DNA of 64,000 nt from Cryphonectria parasitica EP155 (GCF_011745365.1 NW_024468913.1:1984001-2048000), one strand, 5' to 3'. Counted from the stretch's first letter, positions 37,479-49,999 are shown. Numbers and translations are program-made. The notes: generated from the sequence alone by a model not told the origin.

Positions 37479-38599
37479 ACGATTTCACTTATGTTTTCCT
37501 TTATACGGCTCTATTGTGTTATACGCCCATCAAGGGCCCAAGGGGTACGGGTTTTCTCAAGATGAGGGATGGGCGAGAGGGGTCCAAGCCTGCGACTACG
37601 TGCTGATTCGAAGGAACGGCTCTGCGTTTTGCAGGGGGTACTTGTGACATCACAGACGACGGCAGCCTACTGTGCATGGCCTCGCACCGCTACAAGTGGC
37701 CGCACGGACGGAAGGGCAACGATGAAGAGGGTGAGAGCCTCGGGAGGGTTCTGCATCAAAGCGTAATCACTTACGCATGTCCCTCAGATCGCTGGGAAGG
37801 AGATCACCGGAGGTTAGCGCTGGTATTATGACATTGTAAGGTCGGGGAATATCCTGTCAATATTGTCTGGCGTTCTCTTTTATTTCTGCTTCAAGGCAAT
37901 ATTAGGACTTGTCTAGACTACATTTATCATTCATCATTTCCTCAAACATGCTCACCTAGGGCTTCCTTTGAGTCAAGAATATATGATCGCAACGTTCAAA
38001 TCCAACTTCCTTAAAAACATCGAAAGTTCACTACAGGCTGAGAACCTTGGAAGGAGGTGGAGAACTGCAACCCCCCACCCCCATAAAGGAAAAAGAAGAT
38101 AGCCCAGACCTAATCACTGAAGTTTCATTCCTGAGGTGGAACAGAGAGTTTGAATCTCTGCTCTTGTCCATCACCTCTTCAGCTGGGCCGTTCCTAGTCA
38201 GGAATGCATGTGACGCTTGTACGGGTGAAATCGTTCGACGATTGTGACGGGCCTTGGTCTGGGACTGTGTAAGAGGCTAGGCTTACTCCGACCTTGCTTC
38301 GGGAGCCATTAAAGGAGATGTATGAGTATGTTGTTGCAGAATATGGTCGCCACAACTGTATAAAACCTATCGAGCAAGTTTCACGGTGAAAAGGAATCGG
38401 ACTGGCAGGAAAACAAGAGTCTTGCCACCGCTGCATTGACAGCAATACTTGTCTCTTCTCATGCTTGTCCATTGTCAACACTAAATTGCTCCCGTCTTTA
38501 CCCTAGTTTACCCTCCTTTAAATATGTGTGAAATCTTCTCTATCCTTGCCGGACAATACTTTCCTTGGACTTATGCTTCCGCTTTGGCAGTATGCACGT
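37479..38599. other. Intergenic spacer after noxA
   Basis: Contains the 3' end of the noxA transcript and AT-richer spacer. I see no gene or repeat. Confidence 0.55.
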
Positions 38600-39808
38600 C
38601 CAATCGTCCAGCCGACTCTGGCTTGCGTCCATAAACAAACATATACTTGACGAAAATGGTTTTGTCAGATATCATGGCCATGTAAATACTGCAGTGGGAT
38701 GGCAAGGCTCCTAGACTCACGTATACTATATGCACGCAGCGTCACATCAGCCAGGCTACTCTTCATCTGCGGCAAGAACTCCGAAACCTCGGTCTCATTC
38801 ATTCCAGCTGCCAACAGCAATTTGAACAGGGAATCAAATTCCTTTGTTAGAATCGATGTAGAAGCACTGGCCTAGTTGCTTTTCCTCTGGGTCAAGAGGC
38901 CAGCTATTGAATCGGGCAAAGAACGCGCTTCTGCACGACGTCCGTGAACCCAATCTCCTCCATCCACTCTTTGTACTTGAGTGTAACCAAGGGGTCCCTA
39001 CCAGCATTGGCAAGACCCTGCGCAAAGAGGCTGACACACTTTGGGAAGGCAGAGTCCTGCAGGATCTTCTCTGCCCCAGGGGCAGCCACGCATTCCGGTA
39101 CGTAGTCGTTATATTCGCACCAGCCGCCGGGCTTGAGGTTGTCGAAGACCTTTTGCATGACACCCTTGGGATCCGAGAAGCAGGTGCATACCGCACGGAG
39201 GTGGATGAAGTCAAAGTGCCTCTGGAAGGGCCAGGCGGCCTCGGCATCTGCCCTGGAGAAAGAGCAGTTGGGCGGTGTCTCGGAAGGCTGGATGAGGCTT
39301 AGATCTGTGCCGAGCACTTTGGCCTTTGGATATGTTCTGGCGGCTTCCATGGCCCAGATGCCTGTGCCCGCGCCTACGTCGAGAATGGCCGTCGGGCTCG
39401 TGAGTGGCGCCAGGTGTAGTTTCCCTTTGAACATCAAGGCCCATAGCTTATGCTGGATGTCTTTCACCGAAGATATCAGCTCGTATGTTGCGATGCCCGC
39501 TTATCTGTACTAACCTAGTCAATTTTGCTCGTCCTTCACATCCTGAGAGTCAGCATCTGTTTTGTCAAAGCTTCAATTCTCGAGAGAAGGACATACTGCA
39601 TCGTTTGGGAGATAGTATTCTGTAGCAAGCATTAGCTACGGTAAAGTTGAGAAAGCCCAACGTCGATCAAGACCTACTCCCTTCGCCATAGCTGTGGTAG
39701 GTCCTACCATATTCTTTGACAGGTTGGGATCCGGAATGGTATTGGATCTACAAGGAAATTCCCAAACAATATTAAGTAAATAGTCTGAATACCTTTGGAA
39801 GATGCCAT
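38600..39808 (-). pseudogene. LaeA/UMTA-like SAM-dependent methyltransferase, decayed
   Basis: Class I methyltransferase related to the LaeA/UMTA group. Recognisable pieces in order on the minus strand: EYGRTYHSYGEG and YYLPNDA (about 39745-39597, separated by an intron-like gap), KLWALMFKGKLHLAP, SAM-binding motif I ILDVGAGTGIWAMEAAR, GTDLSLIQPS, FDFIHLRAVCTCFSDP and LKPGGWCEYND. The frame then breaks several times: near 38905 a TAG interrupts a stretch that continues in another frame as SWPLDPEEKQLGQCFYID, and near 38836 the frame must change again to read LFKLLLAAGMNETEV. A stop near 39530 also separates the first block from the core, and the C-terminal block FVYGRKPE is out of frame with any good intron. 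The changes look like single-base indels rather than RIP. Either a pseudogene or local sequence error. A possible start is at 39806-39808. Confidence 0.7.
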
Positions 39809-40449
39809 ATAGCAGGATCAGAATTCACAGGTTCTGCTGACTTGCGTGGATGCCCGCGCTGGGGACAGTGTTGAGGCGCCATTGCTGTGATCTAACGACA
39901 TCATGTAAATCGTGTTGATGTTGCACGGCTTCATAGAGATAGTTTGGTTGGGATAAGACGAAACTTTTATAATAGGTAACATCGAAAATGGAAGGTTCTG
40001 GGGAAGCATCCACAGCACTCATGGCAAGGGACAATGATCTCGTTGGCGTGCACTCCCAAATGGTCGAGATGGCCTGATCATTCCCGTGAGAACTAGTGAT
40101 CCAGACTGCGAAACCTACATTCGCAACCTCGCCAGTCCAGTAAGCCCGGGCCACTCTCATGCTGCGGACCTTTCATCTGTAGTCGTACAGGACCTACAAA
40201 GGAATCGGATCCGTCCAGAGACCGTGATCAGGCTTTGGATCCTCCTGGCGCTATTTCGTACTGAAGGTGGACAGTTCGTGCGAGAGGATGCTTAGTGTGG
40301 AGATACCGTCTAGTCACCACAGATGCATGTGGGCTTTGGCTGTCAGCTTATGAGGTCTGTTTCATTCACATTGGACAGCTCGGACTGCTCATCACGACAG
40401 TTGCAATGCAGCTCCGGATAGAGTCTTGAGGAACGTAATAAAATGGGGG
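39809..40449. other. Spacer before the retrotransposon block
   Basis: I see no recognisable gene. The spacer ends at the TTATA target site of the copia element (40450-40454). Confidence 0.5.
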
Positions 40450-40454
40450 TTATA

Positions 40455-40621
40455 TAAGGAGAAACGTATGAGCTGAGCACGTGGAAGTAGCTGAATGAGT
40501 GTTGAGATTGAATCTATCTAATACAAAAGGAAGATCTTCTAAGTAACTAAACCAGGCTCTGAGATGGTTTATGAGGAGACCAAAACAGAGGGTTAGGGTT
40601 AAATATGCCCCATTTTTCACA
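40455..40621 (-). repeat. Copia 3' LTR (left copy)
   Basis: The 167-bp terminal repeat, nearly identical to 61198-61364. Read on minus it begins TGTGAAAAAT and ends CTCCTTA; a final TA instead of CA fits a RIP change or element-specific ends. Confidence 0.93.
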
Positions 40622-40632
40622 CACCCCCCATC
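40622..40632 (-). other. Polypurine tract of the copia element
   Basis: Read on minus, GATGGGGGGTG lies directly against the 3' LTR, the place where plus-strand DNA synthesis is primed. It fixes the orientation of the element. Confidence 0.75.
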
Positions 40633-40804
40633 TGACTGGTTAGATGTGCTAGAAAAGTGGGTCTTTTGTGGGGTTCCTGCAGATGCGTTTAAGCTTATGT
40701 GGGCGCGTTTTACAGTTGCCTTGCCTCCTTCTAGTTCTCTTTCTTTTTCAACCAGCTCTTTTTCTATCTGTTTTCAAGGTTTTTGAAAGCCTCTGCGTAT
40801 CAAT

Positions 40805-42390
40805 ATGCTTCTTCTAGTCACTCCAGATTTCTTGTTAGGCAAGTCTAACGTTTCTGTTTCTTTCAGCAAGCTTAGTATAGCTGTTTCTAATAATAGCGAC
40901 TCTGCTGAGGGTGAGATTTATGTAGCTTCTTCTGATTCTTCTCCTGATGTGAAGATTGATGAGGATCCCTTGGATGCAAACCCCAGCTTCTCTGCTAGTA
41001 TATCTGAATCGTATGATAGTCTCTTAATAGCTATAGAGAAGAGTGTAAGCTCTATTCAGCTTATCTTGATTCTAACTGCTAGTTAGCATTTTCTTTCTGA
41101 TGTAAGTATAGAAAGAGCTGTCTGGAGATTGATATAAGCTGAACTGATTGTTCTTGTTTCCAGGGATGGCGGTCTGGCCTGCCTGCTTCAAGTTCTTAAG
41201 CTTCAGTTGAGTTGTTTGCTGCTCGTGCTGATACTCTGATTTTGCATTCTTCGGTTGATAGTGCTTCTGATTTAGTTGGTATTGATCTTTCCAAGCGTTC
41301 TGGTACTAGTTCTATGAGGATTTCTAGCTTGTTTATTGATAATGATGATGATGATGATGAAGACAGCTCTGTGCTTCTTCAGGAGGCGCTTAAGACTATA
41401 GGTTTGTACTGCTTTTTCTTTCAATGTTTACTTAGCTGATCCTTTTTCAGGCTTTTAGTAGCTTTTCAAGTTCTGAGCTAGTTGTAACAAGGCTTATTAC
41501 TGAGCAGAATATAGCTCATTTGAGATCTCAGGATGCATTGATGCAGAAGCTTCAGCAGAAGCATCTCGATGTGGCTGCTGGAGATGCTGCTAAGTTGAGG
41601 ATTTCTTGGTTGCAAGCTAAAAAGACTTTTCCAGTAGCTATTTCTTTCAGTACTTCTGCTGCAGATTTCTTGAAGAGCTAAAATGATGCTTTCTGGGATG
41701 CTATTTGCAATATTCCATACATTAGCTGTATCAAGAGTTTAGCTATAAGCAGCTTTAATGATTTCTATTATAATTAGAAGAATTCATCTGCTGCTTGCTA
41801 TGCTCAGTATTTGAAGAATTACAAGTATATTTCAATTCCTTTCTATCTCATGCTTTTTGTAAATAAGCTTTATATAGCTAAGTATATGCTTGCTTCTGCT
41901 AAGAAGATGAATACTTCTATGCTCTCGAAGAAAAGAATACATGCTGGAATAAAGAAGGAGAACTCCACTCTTAACCTTGCTTCTCTGGGGATCCAATCCA
42001 AATATGCTGTATGGGCTTAGAAAGCTGCTCTTGAGCATTTTGAGGCGAGCAAGTTTTCGGAGATTGATGAGCTGCAGAAGCAGATTGAAGCGCTTACAGA
42101 AGAGCGTGATATGCTTCTTGCTAAATAGGAGGCTGATTGTAAGGAAGCAGTTTTATGCTCTGCTAAGAAGGGAAAGGCTGTAGTTTCAGCTAAGAAGAAG
42201 AGAAAATAAGCTGCTATTTAATCTGTTTTGTATTCTATTGATAATTATTCTATCAAGTCTTACTATAAATAGCATCTGAAGTATGAGAAAGCTAAAGCTG
42301 ATATTGAAGCAGTACTAGCTACTCTTTACTTCTTATCTAAGAAGTAAGCTCTGTTCAGGCTTAGGTATGCTCTAGGCTTTGATGGATAAT
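40805..42390 (+). pseudogene. Antisense gene inside the copia element (coiled-coil protein), RIP-mutated
   Basis: A coding-like stretch on the plus strand, opposite to copia pol, between the end of pol and the 3' LTR. A first open part (40805-41086) is Ser/Asp-rich. A second (about 41200-41400) ends in an Asp run and LLQEALKTI. A third (from about 41451) reads in one frame for over 900 nt if TAG/TAA are taken as former CAG/CAA: LMQKLQQKHLDVAAGDAAK, later ASKFSEIDELQKQIEALTEE and a Lys-rich segment. Heptad-like composition predicts coiled coil. Good fungal acceptors (GTTTCCAG, CTGATCCTTTTTCAG) lie between parts, but the second and third parts do not join in frame at that site, so exon borders are open. 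I do not recognise the protein. Confidence 0.55.
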
Positions 42391-45300
42391 TGGGTTTTTT
42401 GTAATTAAGTTCTTTAGTTTGTTGTTTGATAAAGATTGTATACTTGGTTTGCATATTTCTAAGTAATACTTCTAAGCTATAAGCTTTTGTTTTTGATTTT
42501 AATAAATGAAATTTAGTAATTAAGAGTATTTAAAAGAAATCAATATGAGATCGAATTGCTTATCTGTATTTCTTTAGATTTCTTCTTAGTTCTCTGATTC
42601 AAGATATAGCTAATATTCTGAAGATTGAGAAGTATTCTAAAGTATTTGAACTGTATTTGATTGAGATTCTTAGTTAGTTCATTAGCTAGCATGCTCTGTA
42701 TTAGCATATATGAGATCTGGAATTTGCTTTTTTGAAACTTCTGCTTAAGCTATATTTGATATATATTCATATAGCAGAGCTTTGTATTTATTTTTTTACA
42801 TTCTATAACTATCAGCTGTATAGCTTGTTGATTATTATAAAAGATATTCCAGAGCTTATTAAGATTCAAGATGAGGTTTTGAAAGAAGCATTATAAGGCA
42901 ATTATTTCCTTAGCTATAGCTAAGAAGATGTATAATTCAGCTTTTATAATTGAAATGATTACTAAGCTTTGCTTTGTTGCTTTCCATTGTATAGAATCTC
43001 TGAATAAGCTGAAGATATATCCTTATAAGGATTTTCAGTTCTTTGCATCATCAGCAAAGGAAGCATCTCCAGCGATTAGCAGAGCTTAAGCTTTAGAGTA
43101 GCTTTCTTTGTACTGAATTGCTAGAAATCTTGTTCTATACAGATAACAGATTATTCTATCTGCTTGTTCCAGATGCTTTAGCTCTGAGTTTATCAAAAAT
43201 CTGAAGAGAAGAGTGCATGTAAAAGCTATATCTGGTTTTATTATAATAGCGATATATAGAATTGATTCAATCTTTTTCTGATACTTCTTGATTTGGTTTT
43301 TTAATACTTTTCCTTTCTATTTGATAAGCTCTTTAAGATTTAGAAGTATTGAGAGTATTAAAGCTGTATTAGCTGCAAAGCTAAATTTGTTAGCTATTTT
43401 CTCGATATATGTATTGTAAACTAAGCTAATCATGCAATTAGCTCTATCTCTGATGATTCGAATTCCCAAGAACTATTCTGCTGCTCTCTGATTCTTTATC
43501 TTATATGCTTTAAAGATATCTTTCTTCATTCTGTATGCTTTTAATACTTAATTCTGCGGATAGAATAGCAGAATATCATTTATATAGAATAGAATGATTA
43601 GCTTGTTTACTTTGTTAGTAAATATACAGAGCTCTTCAGTTAAGAGCATAAAGCTGAGATTTCGCAGAGTTAAGCAGAAGTATTTGTACTAGAGTGCTAG
43701 CATATCCCTTAAGCTATACAGTACCTTTTCTAGAAGCATGATTTTCTCTTCCTTCTTGAATTCATTAAGCAGCTTATAGAAAACGCTTTTCTAGCTTTCC
43801 CTGCTAGCATTCAGAAATGCTCTAGTAATATTCATCTGATTAATCTCTAGATCGAAATATGCTGCTACAGCTATAAGTATGCAAAAGAAGCATATAGCTA
43901 GCATTGCTATATATATATCTTGAAGATTGCTTGCTTTTTGCAGATCTTCTTATATATAGATTCGAGCTTTGAATGAGATTAAGTAATTATTCTTATCAAG
44001 TTTGTATCTGTATACTCATTTAAGTAGCAGTAGCTTCTCTTTAGCTTTTCTATACTCAAGAATTTGCTATATCCTTTTATTAACTAGTTCCTAAATTTCT
44101 GATTGTATTGCTTTCCATTACTTAGTATGGAAAGAACTATTTCATGCTTCTTTTCAGATCTTAGATTCGGGTAGTAGTTGTTTATAATGCTTCTTTTCAG
44201 CTGTTGCTAGCTCTATAACTTGCTGAGAAGCATCAAAGTGCTTTTATTGCAAGTGCAAGACTTCTCTGCATATAGAGTTTGCTTCAAGTATAGCAGCTGC
44301 AACTATACTATATATAGTCTAAAAATATCTATTCCATGTTCTAATTGCTTTCTTTAGCTGATTAGGCAAAAAGATAGCTATAAGATTTATTAGAGCTGTT
44401 TAGCTTATTATAAAAGCTATAGCAAATAATTCTTAATATTAGCAAGCTTTATCAATTAGTTTCCATGCTCTGTTTGAATGCTGTATGAGTTGAGATTTAT
44501 AAATCTTATTTCTTATTCGATGATATCTAGTTAAAGCTTAATTAAGCTCATATTCTTGCGCTGCAGGCTAGCTTGTATCCTGAGCAGTAGATGTGCTAAT
44601 AGCTTGTTATTCAGTACTTGAAAACGCTTATTCAGTTGCTGAAACATTCTTGCTGCTTGCAGCAGCGCTTCTTTCTAGCTAATCTATTTATTTCAGTATC
44701 TCGAGAGATTTTTCAGAAATTAGAAGTTCTTATATCTTATTCTCTAAGCTTCTTCTCTGGAATGAGTTGCTTTGCAAGAGTACTTCATTGCTAGTTTCAG
44801 ATACTCTTATCTCCGAGTTCTAACTCGGAATGCTTTCCAAGGAAAACTTTGAGAATAAGCTATTATTCTTATTGAATAGCAGATAAGATTCTTAGTTTTG
44901 ATTTGTAGCATTAAGCTAGAGAACTGGATTCTATATGCTTTTAATAATAATTATATCTATGATTTCCTTATTATTTCCAACTTTTAAAATAATTAGTGCT
45001 AGCTGAGTATAAGATAGTGCTTCTAATGCTTTATTGCTATTTAGATTATAGAATTAGCTCTTATCGAATAGAATATTGTATATAGTTGCAACTCTTGCAA
45101 GCGCTGGAAGCTATATGCAGTATAGATTGCTTGCAATGTATCTTACAAGATAGCTTTTGTATGCTCTTAGTTCTGTTTTTATATTCTGTTTATAAGAGCT
45201 AAGTTTGCGCTCTTCTTGCAGGATGTATGCTCAGCATTCATATGCATAGATTCTGGCCCAGTTGAGCTGTAGATCCGAGATTGCTATTCTAACTATTTCT

Positions 45301-45590
45301 AGTATATACTAACGAAAATACTGCTTAAACTAGCTATTCAGAAGTAAATTTGGTGTTTCGGAGTGCTTGAGCATGGATGGAGAGATGTTGAATAGCCAGA
45401 TAGCTGCTTTCATATACTTTAGCTATAAGTCTTTTAATAGTTTAGCTAACAATAGGAGAACTAGCACATGCTTCTGAATTTCACGCCCAGCTTGCTTAGC
45501 AGCGCTATTTAACTCTTTCATATGCAGTAAAGTAATCTTCAGATTGATGCTGTTATTAGCGCACTATTATATATATATCATTTCATATAG
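42391..45590 (-). pseudogene. Copia pol fragment (integrase part, reverse transcriptase, RNase H), RIP-mutated
   Basis: The 3' half of copia pol, read on minus with many stops. Recognisable pieces are the RT active-site block KLIILFYINDILLF (about 43570-43611, YVDD changed to YIND by G-to-A type changes) and the RNase H side YQKKIESILYIA...KPDIAF near 43200-43330. Regions above about 44.8 kb should hold the integrase. The fragment is not functional. Confidence 0.75.
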
Positions 45591-45595
45591 CTTTC

Positions 45596-46060
45596 TGTAA
45601 TGAGCACTGCAGCAATCCGGAGATTTCTAAGTATACAAAGAGATTTATGCTAACAAGAGCAGTATCAAAGTATTAAGTTCTTGAATACGGAACTATACAA
45701 GTTCTAATAAGCGATGCAAGTGTTTACTGCTTTTGAAGCTACTTAGTATATAAAACTGAATACTTAGATTAACAACTGAAGAGCTATATACTGAATCTAT
45801 CTAATGATAACGAATGTATTCTTATATATCCAGCTCTTCAGTATGGATTGTAAGAGTTAGTAGTTGATTATTACAGTTTACTGCCTGAACTGTAAGAATC
45901 AATCGTTGACTGCTCTAGTTCCTTTCTGATTAGCTGTAATCTGTAATTCTAATCTTAGATTATGTAATCCTTGTATTGTTTGCTCGATATTGAGTTGTGG
46001 TATCTGGTTTCTTGTTAGTAAAGCTTGTTTCATGATCTGCATATTGGATAGATTATAATA
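45596..46060 (-). repeat. Gypsy 3' LTR (left copy)
   Basis: 465 bp, matches 58296-58760 with many transition-only differences; the more heavily mutated copy towards its right end. An adjacent purine-rich tract at 46061-46073 (minus strand) marks this as the 3' LTR. Confidence 0.93.
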
Positions 46061-46237
46061 TCATCTCTCTTCTATCAGTTATTATTCTTAACAATCTTCT
46101 ATAAGTATTCTGATAATCCTTTTATATATAATCTTATCTTTCTAATCCGGATAATGAGCAGAATTGATAAAACTTGCTATAAAAAGATGGAATAGTCTAT
46201 CTCTTTCTAGCTTATCGCCCTTTCTTATTGTATTGAA

Positions 46238-46765
46238 ATGCTAACGTGTTCCTTTTGCAGTGATTGCAAAGCTCGCTGCTTTGCTTCTGAGAAAGATTTG
46301 TTATGCTATACGGAGTGCATCAAGTATAAGCGTGGGAACTGTGATATGCATGGATTGTTGCTGTTGCAGGTGGAAAAGATTGTAGCTTAGCATTCCGCTG
46401 CTGAAGCTGCTCTTGATGATATAGAGAAGGAGCTAGAGTATGCTACAGCTAAGGTATGCTGGTTGCGGAAACAGTGCAAGCTGTAAGCTGAGAAAATGGC
46501 ATGCGCTGTCTGTTGTGGTCTGGATATGATTGAGGAGCTTGATTGTATAGAAGCGGAAGAGCTAGTGAGGGAGCAGTAGGCTTGTGTTTCTGTTGATTTG
46601 CTTTCTGAGGGGTTTTCTGCTTTGGTTGCTGGAGATTCTTCTTTTGAAGGTTTTGACTGGAATTCCGTGAATGTGAGAAATGCAGTAGTAGATTGGTCGG
46701 GTTTCCTGGAGGGCGAGGTTTCTGAGGCTTCTGAATCTCGCTCTGGGGCGGAGCAGTTGTCTTAG
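46238..46765 (+). pseudogene. Antisense cysteine-cluster/coiled-coil gene inside the gypsy element, RIP-mutated
   Basis: A 176-codon stretch in one frame on the plus strand, opposite to pol, between the integrase end and the 3' LTR. It starts ATG CTA ACG TGT. The N-terminus has a cysteine cluster (MLTCSFCSDCKARCFASEK, then CYTECIKYKRGNCD) with seven cysteines in the first 34 residues, resembling a small zinc-binding domain. A charged coiled-coil-like part follows (AAEAALDDIEKELEYATAK) and an acidic, Ser/Glu-rich C-terminus. The frame is interrupted only by TAG, TAA and TAG, each explained by RIP of CAG or CAA. A TATAAAAAG box lies about 60 bp upstream. I recall similar unnamed proteins in many ascomycete genomes, but no function. 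Confidence 0.65.
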
Positions 46766-46799
46766 ATGCTAGCTTTCCTTTTCCAATATTCAGCTATCT

Positions 46800-49503
46800 T
46801 TTCTTGAGCATTTTTAATGTTTTTTTGCAATTCCTAAGAATTTTCGCTTGCTGGATAATCTTTCTACTTGATGAGATATTCTTTTGTATTATCTATGCTT
46901 CTGTGTTTGAGGATCTTCTCTATCTTATACTCTGATTTATTATTTTCCACTTCTGCTATATTATCTATTAGTATTTCCTGTGCTGCTGATTTCAGCAGTA
47001 AGATGTGGAAAATTGGATATATTCTTATTCTATAAGGTAATGCTAATTCGTAGTTAATTGGAGAAATTTGTTGCAAGATTTTGAATGGTTCTAACTTCTT
47101 GTAATCGAGTTTGTTGCTGAGTCTGATTGTTTTGATGTTTTTCTGAAGTAGATAGATCTTATCTCCTTTTTGTAGAATTGGTTTCTTAATCCTCTTGGAG
47201 TTTGCATATTATACTATTCGCTTCTAAACGAATTATAATTCTAATCGAAGTTCTTTCTGAACTTTCTTAATCTTCTTAATCTTCTTATTTGCAGCTTTTG
47301 CATCTACTTCTTGCAGTATCTCGTAGTAAGCTATTGGATTGTATTTATAGAGTATAAAGAATAGTGATTTTTTTGTTATGCTTGTATCTGCGCTATTATA
47401 AGCGAATTATGCGAAAAGCAATAAATTGATCTAATTGTTCTATTTCTAGTTAATATAGTATTGAAGGTATTATTCAATAATCTGATTTATTCTTTCTATC
47501 TATTTATCTATTTGTAAGTGAAATGCTATAAATATTCTATAGTATGTTCTAAGCTGTTTTATAAGTGAAGTTTAAAATTTTAAGTTGAACTTTCTATTTC
47601 TATTGGAGATTATTTCTTCTAGTATGCTATGATTAGCAATGATTGTTCTGAGAAATGTATATGTAAGTTTCTCTGCTATATTGCTTTCCTTATAGGAGAG
47701 AAAATAAGCATACTTGCTTAGTTTGCAAACTATTACTAAAATGCTATTATATTGCATCTTAGTTAAGAGTTCTTGTAAGAAAAATAGCTTGATAATAAAG
47801 TTTAGATTGATAGATTGCTAAATAATTATAAGTACTAGTAAGGAATGCAGTAGTCTGTAAAGCTTGTATTTTTCTGCTTTATTCTTCTTGCAGCTATTGC
47901 ATTATTATAGAATATTCTTAATTCTTTTTCTAAGATCTGATAAGCTCTAGTATTTTTTGATATATTTATAGGTTGCTTTAATTCTCTAGTACTCATATAC
48001 TAGTGCACTATATATATTCTTAATATAATTGTTTTATTCGTTTGAAGTTATTAATTCTGAATCCTTTTCCGAGAATTCTATTCTGAGAGCAGCATTCAGT
48101 TTTCTATATGCATTAATGAGATTTTCTAATTCATCTTGAATGAAGATGTTCTGTATATTCGAGGAATTTGCATCTTGATAGTCTGATCTTCTACTAAGAG
48201 CATCTGCTTATTCGTTTTCCAAGCCTTTGCAGTATATAATCTTGAAGTTGAACTGTAAGAGGAATTCTGCTCATCTAACTTGTTGTTTGTTCAAAATCTT
48301 GATTATTATAAATGTAGTTAGATTCTTATAATCCAAGTGAACTATAATTGAGTATTGTATGCTAATAAGGTAGTATTGCTACTTCTTGAAAGCTTTTATT
48401 ATTGCTATGAGTTTCTGATTAGAGATTCTATAGTTGATTTCCGAGCTATTTAACTTTTTTGAGAAGTTGCTTATAATTCTTAAATATTCTTGGTTATCTT
48501 GCTAGCTAAGTTATTCTTCGAGTGCATATTCTGATGCATTAATCTTAACTTCAAAGGATTTGTAGGGATCTGCTTTATACAGAACTAGTTCTGAGATAAT
48601 ATGCCTGATGATTTTATCAAAAGCTTTTTATGCTTTGGAGGTTTATTTGAAAGGCTATTCTTTTTTGATGAGATTGGTAAGAGGGTGTATAATTCAGCTG
48701 TAGTTCTTAATAAACTGCTTATAGAAGTTAATGTATCTGAAGAAAGATTTAATATTTCTAATGTTTCTAGGAACTAGCTAATTCCTGATAGCTTCTATCT
48801 TATCTTTCTGTAGCTTAATGCATTCTAGCTTGATTATGAATCCGAGGTAGTTAATCTTTTGTATGTGAAAGTAATTCTTTGCTGGTTTTATAAAGAGTTT
48901 TGCATCTTGAAGCGTTTGCAATACTATTTCCATATGCTTCTTATATTCTTCCAGTATTCGAGAGTAAATAAGAATATTGTTGAGATAAGCAATAATGAAC
49001 TGATTCAGATGCTTGTATAAAATGTGATTAATTATTTTCTGGAATAAAGCTGGGGCGTTCGTTAAATTAAAGAGTATGATTAAATATTCGTAGTATTTAT
49101 AGTATATTCTGAAAGCAGTTTTCTATTCTTCTTCTTCTTTTATTCTGATTAGATTATAAGCTTCTTTTAGATCTAGAACTGTAAACTATTGTACTCCTTA
49201 TAATCTATTTTGTAGTTCCTTAATAAGTAGTAATAGATATCAGTTTTTGATTGTGATATTGTTGAATTGCTTGTAATTAATATATAGCTTGAGCTTATTA
49301 TTCTTTTTAAATATAAATAGGATAGGGTATTCTGCTGATAATTGCAATAATTATATATATTCTTTCTTAAGATTCTCGTTGAGATATTCTTATAATGCTT
49401 TTAGCTATACTTTATTTAGTTTATAAATAAGAAAGAATTTGAGCTATTTCCCTTCTTATAGCAGGATTTCGTAATTATATAAGCTATATTCTAGCAATTC
49501 TGT
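46800..49503 (-). pseudogene. Gypsy pol fragment: reverse transcriptase to integrase and chromodomain-like end
   Basis: Read on minus with frequent stops. The RT active-site block FIIAYLNNILIYS lies near 48970-49000, where YLDD has become YLNN. An integrase core piece (NSILVIVCKLSKYAYFLSYK, 47757-47572) has the usual ILVIVDRLSKYA...LPYKES pattern. The end (47076-46864) reads NYELALPYRIRIYPIFHILL and then SEYKIEKILKHR...YLIK, as in integrase C-termini followed by a chromodomain. It is interrupted at 49503 by element C and continues at 51969. Confidence 0.8.
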
Positions 49504-49822
49504 TGTTGTGGTGGCCAGGGTGGTAGTCCGTGGGACATGGAGTACAGTGGGTCAAGGGTCCTCATACATATAAAGGATACCACCCACTTTTCAAATTCTT
49601 TAGCTATAAGCAACAATGAAGCATCCTTTCTCTTCTTTTCAATTTTGAACCCTTTGGACAGGTCTAAGACAGGTTTTTCACCCTGTTCTTGTGCCCGTGT
49701 GGCCTTAGTTTGCTGTCCTCATCTGTACAGGCACGCTTGGGTTGCATGAGCCCTTGCCCATTGCTTCGGCAGCTGTTTGTCCCTTTTTCTTTCGAGGGCG
49801 ACGGCGCCCTAGTTCTGGTTCA
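49504..49822 (+). repeat. Element C 5' LTR
   Basis: 319 bp, begins TGTTGTGGTGG and ends CTGGTTCA. It contains a TATAAAGG box at 49569-49576 that could start the element transcript. Confidence 0.92.
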
Positions 49823-49999
49823 ATGGTGCGGTGAGTGTGGACTTAGCTGTTCAGGCTGGTAGCTCAGGGCTGTTTGCGTCACAGTTCGTGAGGATCAGTA
49901 AGAGCAGCAAGTTTACCCTATGGACGGGCGCACTCTTTTTCCCTGCTGAGCTCTTTTATTTTCCTTTATCTATCACGCTTACACGACAGGCTGTGCATC

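Noticed and set aside
40590..40605. TTAGGGTTAA, telomere-like
   Set aside because: A single copy inside each copia LTR, not a repeat array.
46232..46260. GCTAAC...TTTTGCAG as branch point and intron acceptor before the gypsy antisense gene
   Set aside because: An unspliced reading gives an in-frame ATG and two more cysteines of the cluster, a better explanation; splicing cannot be excluded.
49537..49749. Plus frame of 70 codons, repeated at 51635-51895
   Set aside because: Lies within the LTRs of element C and is present in both copies because the LTRs are repeats.
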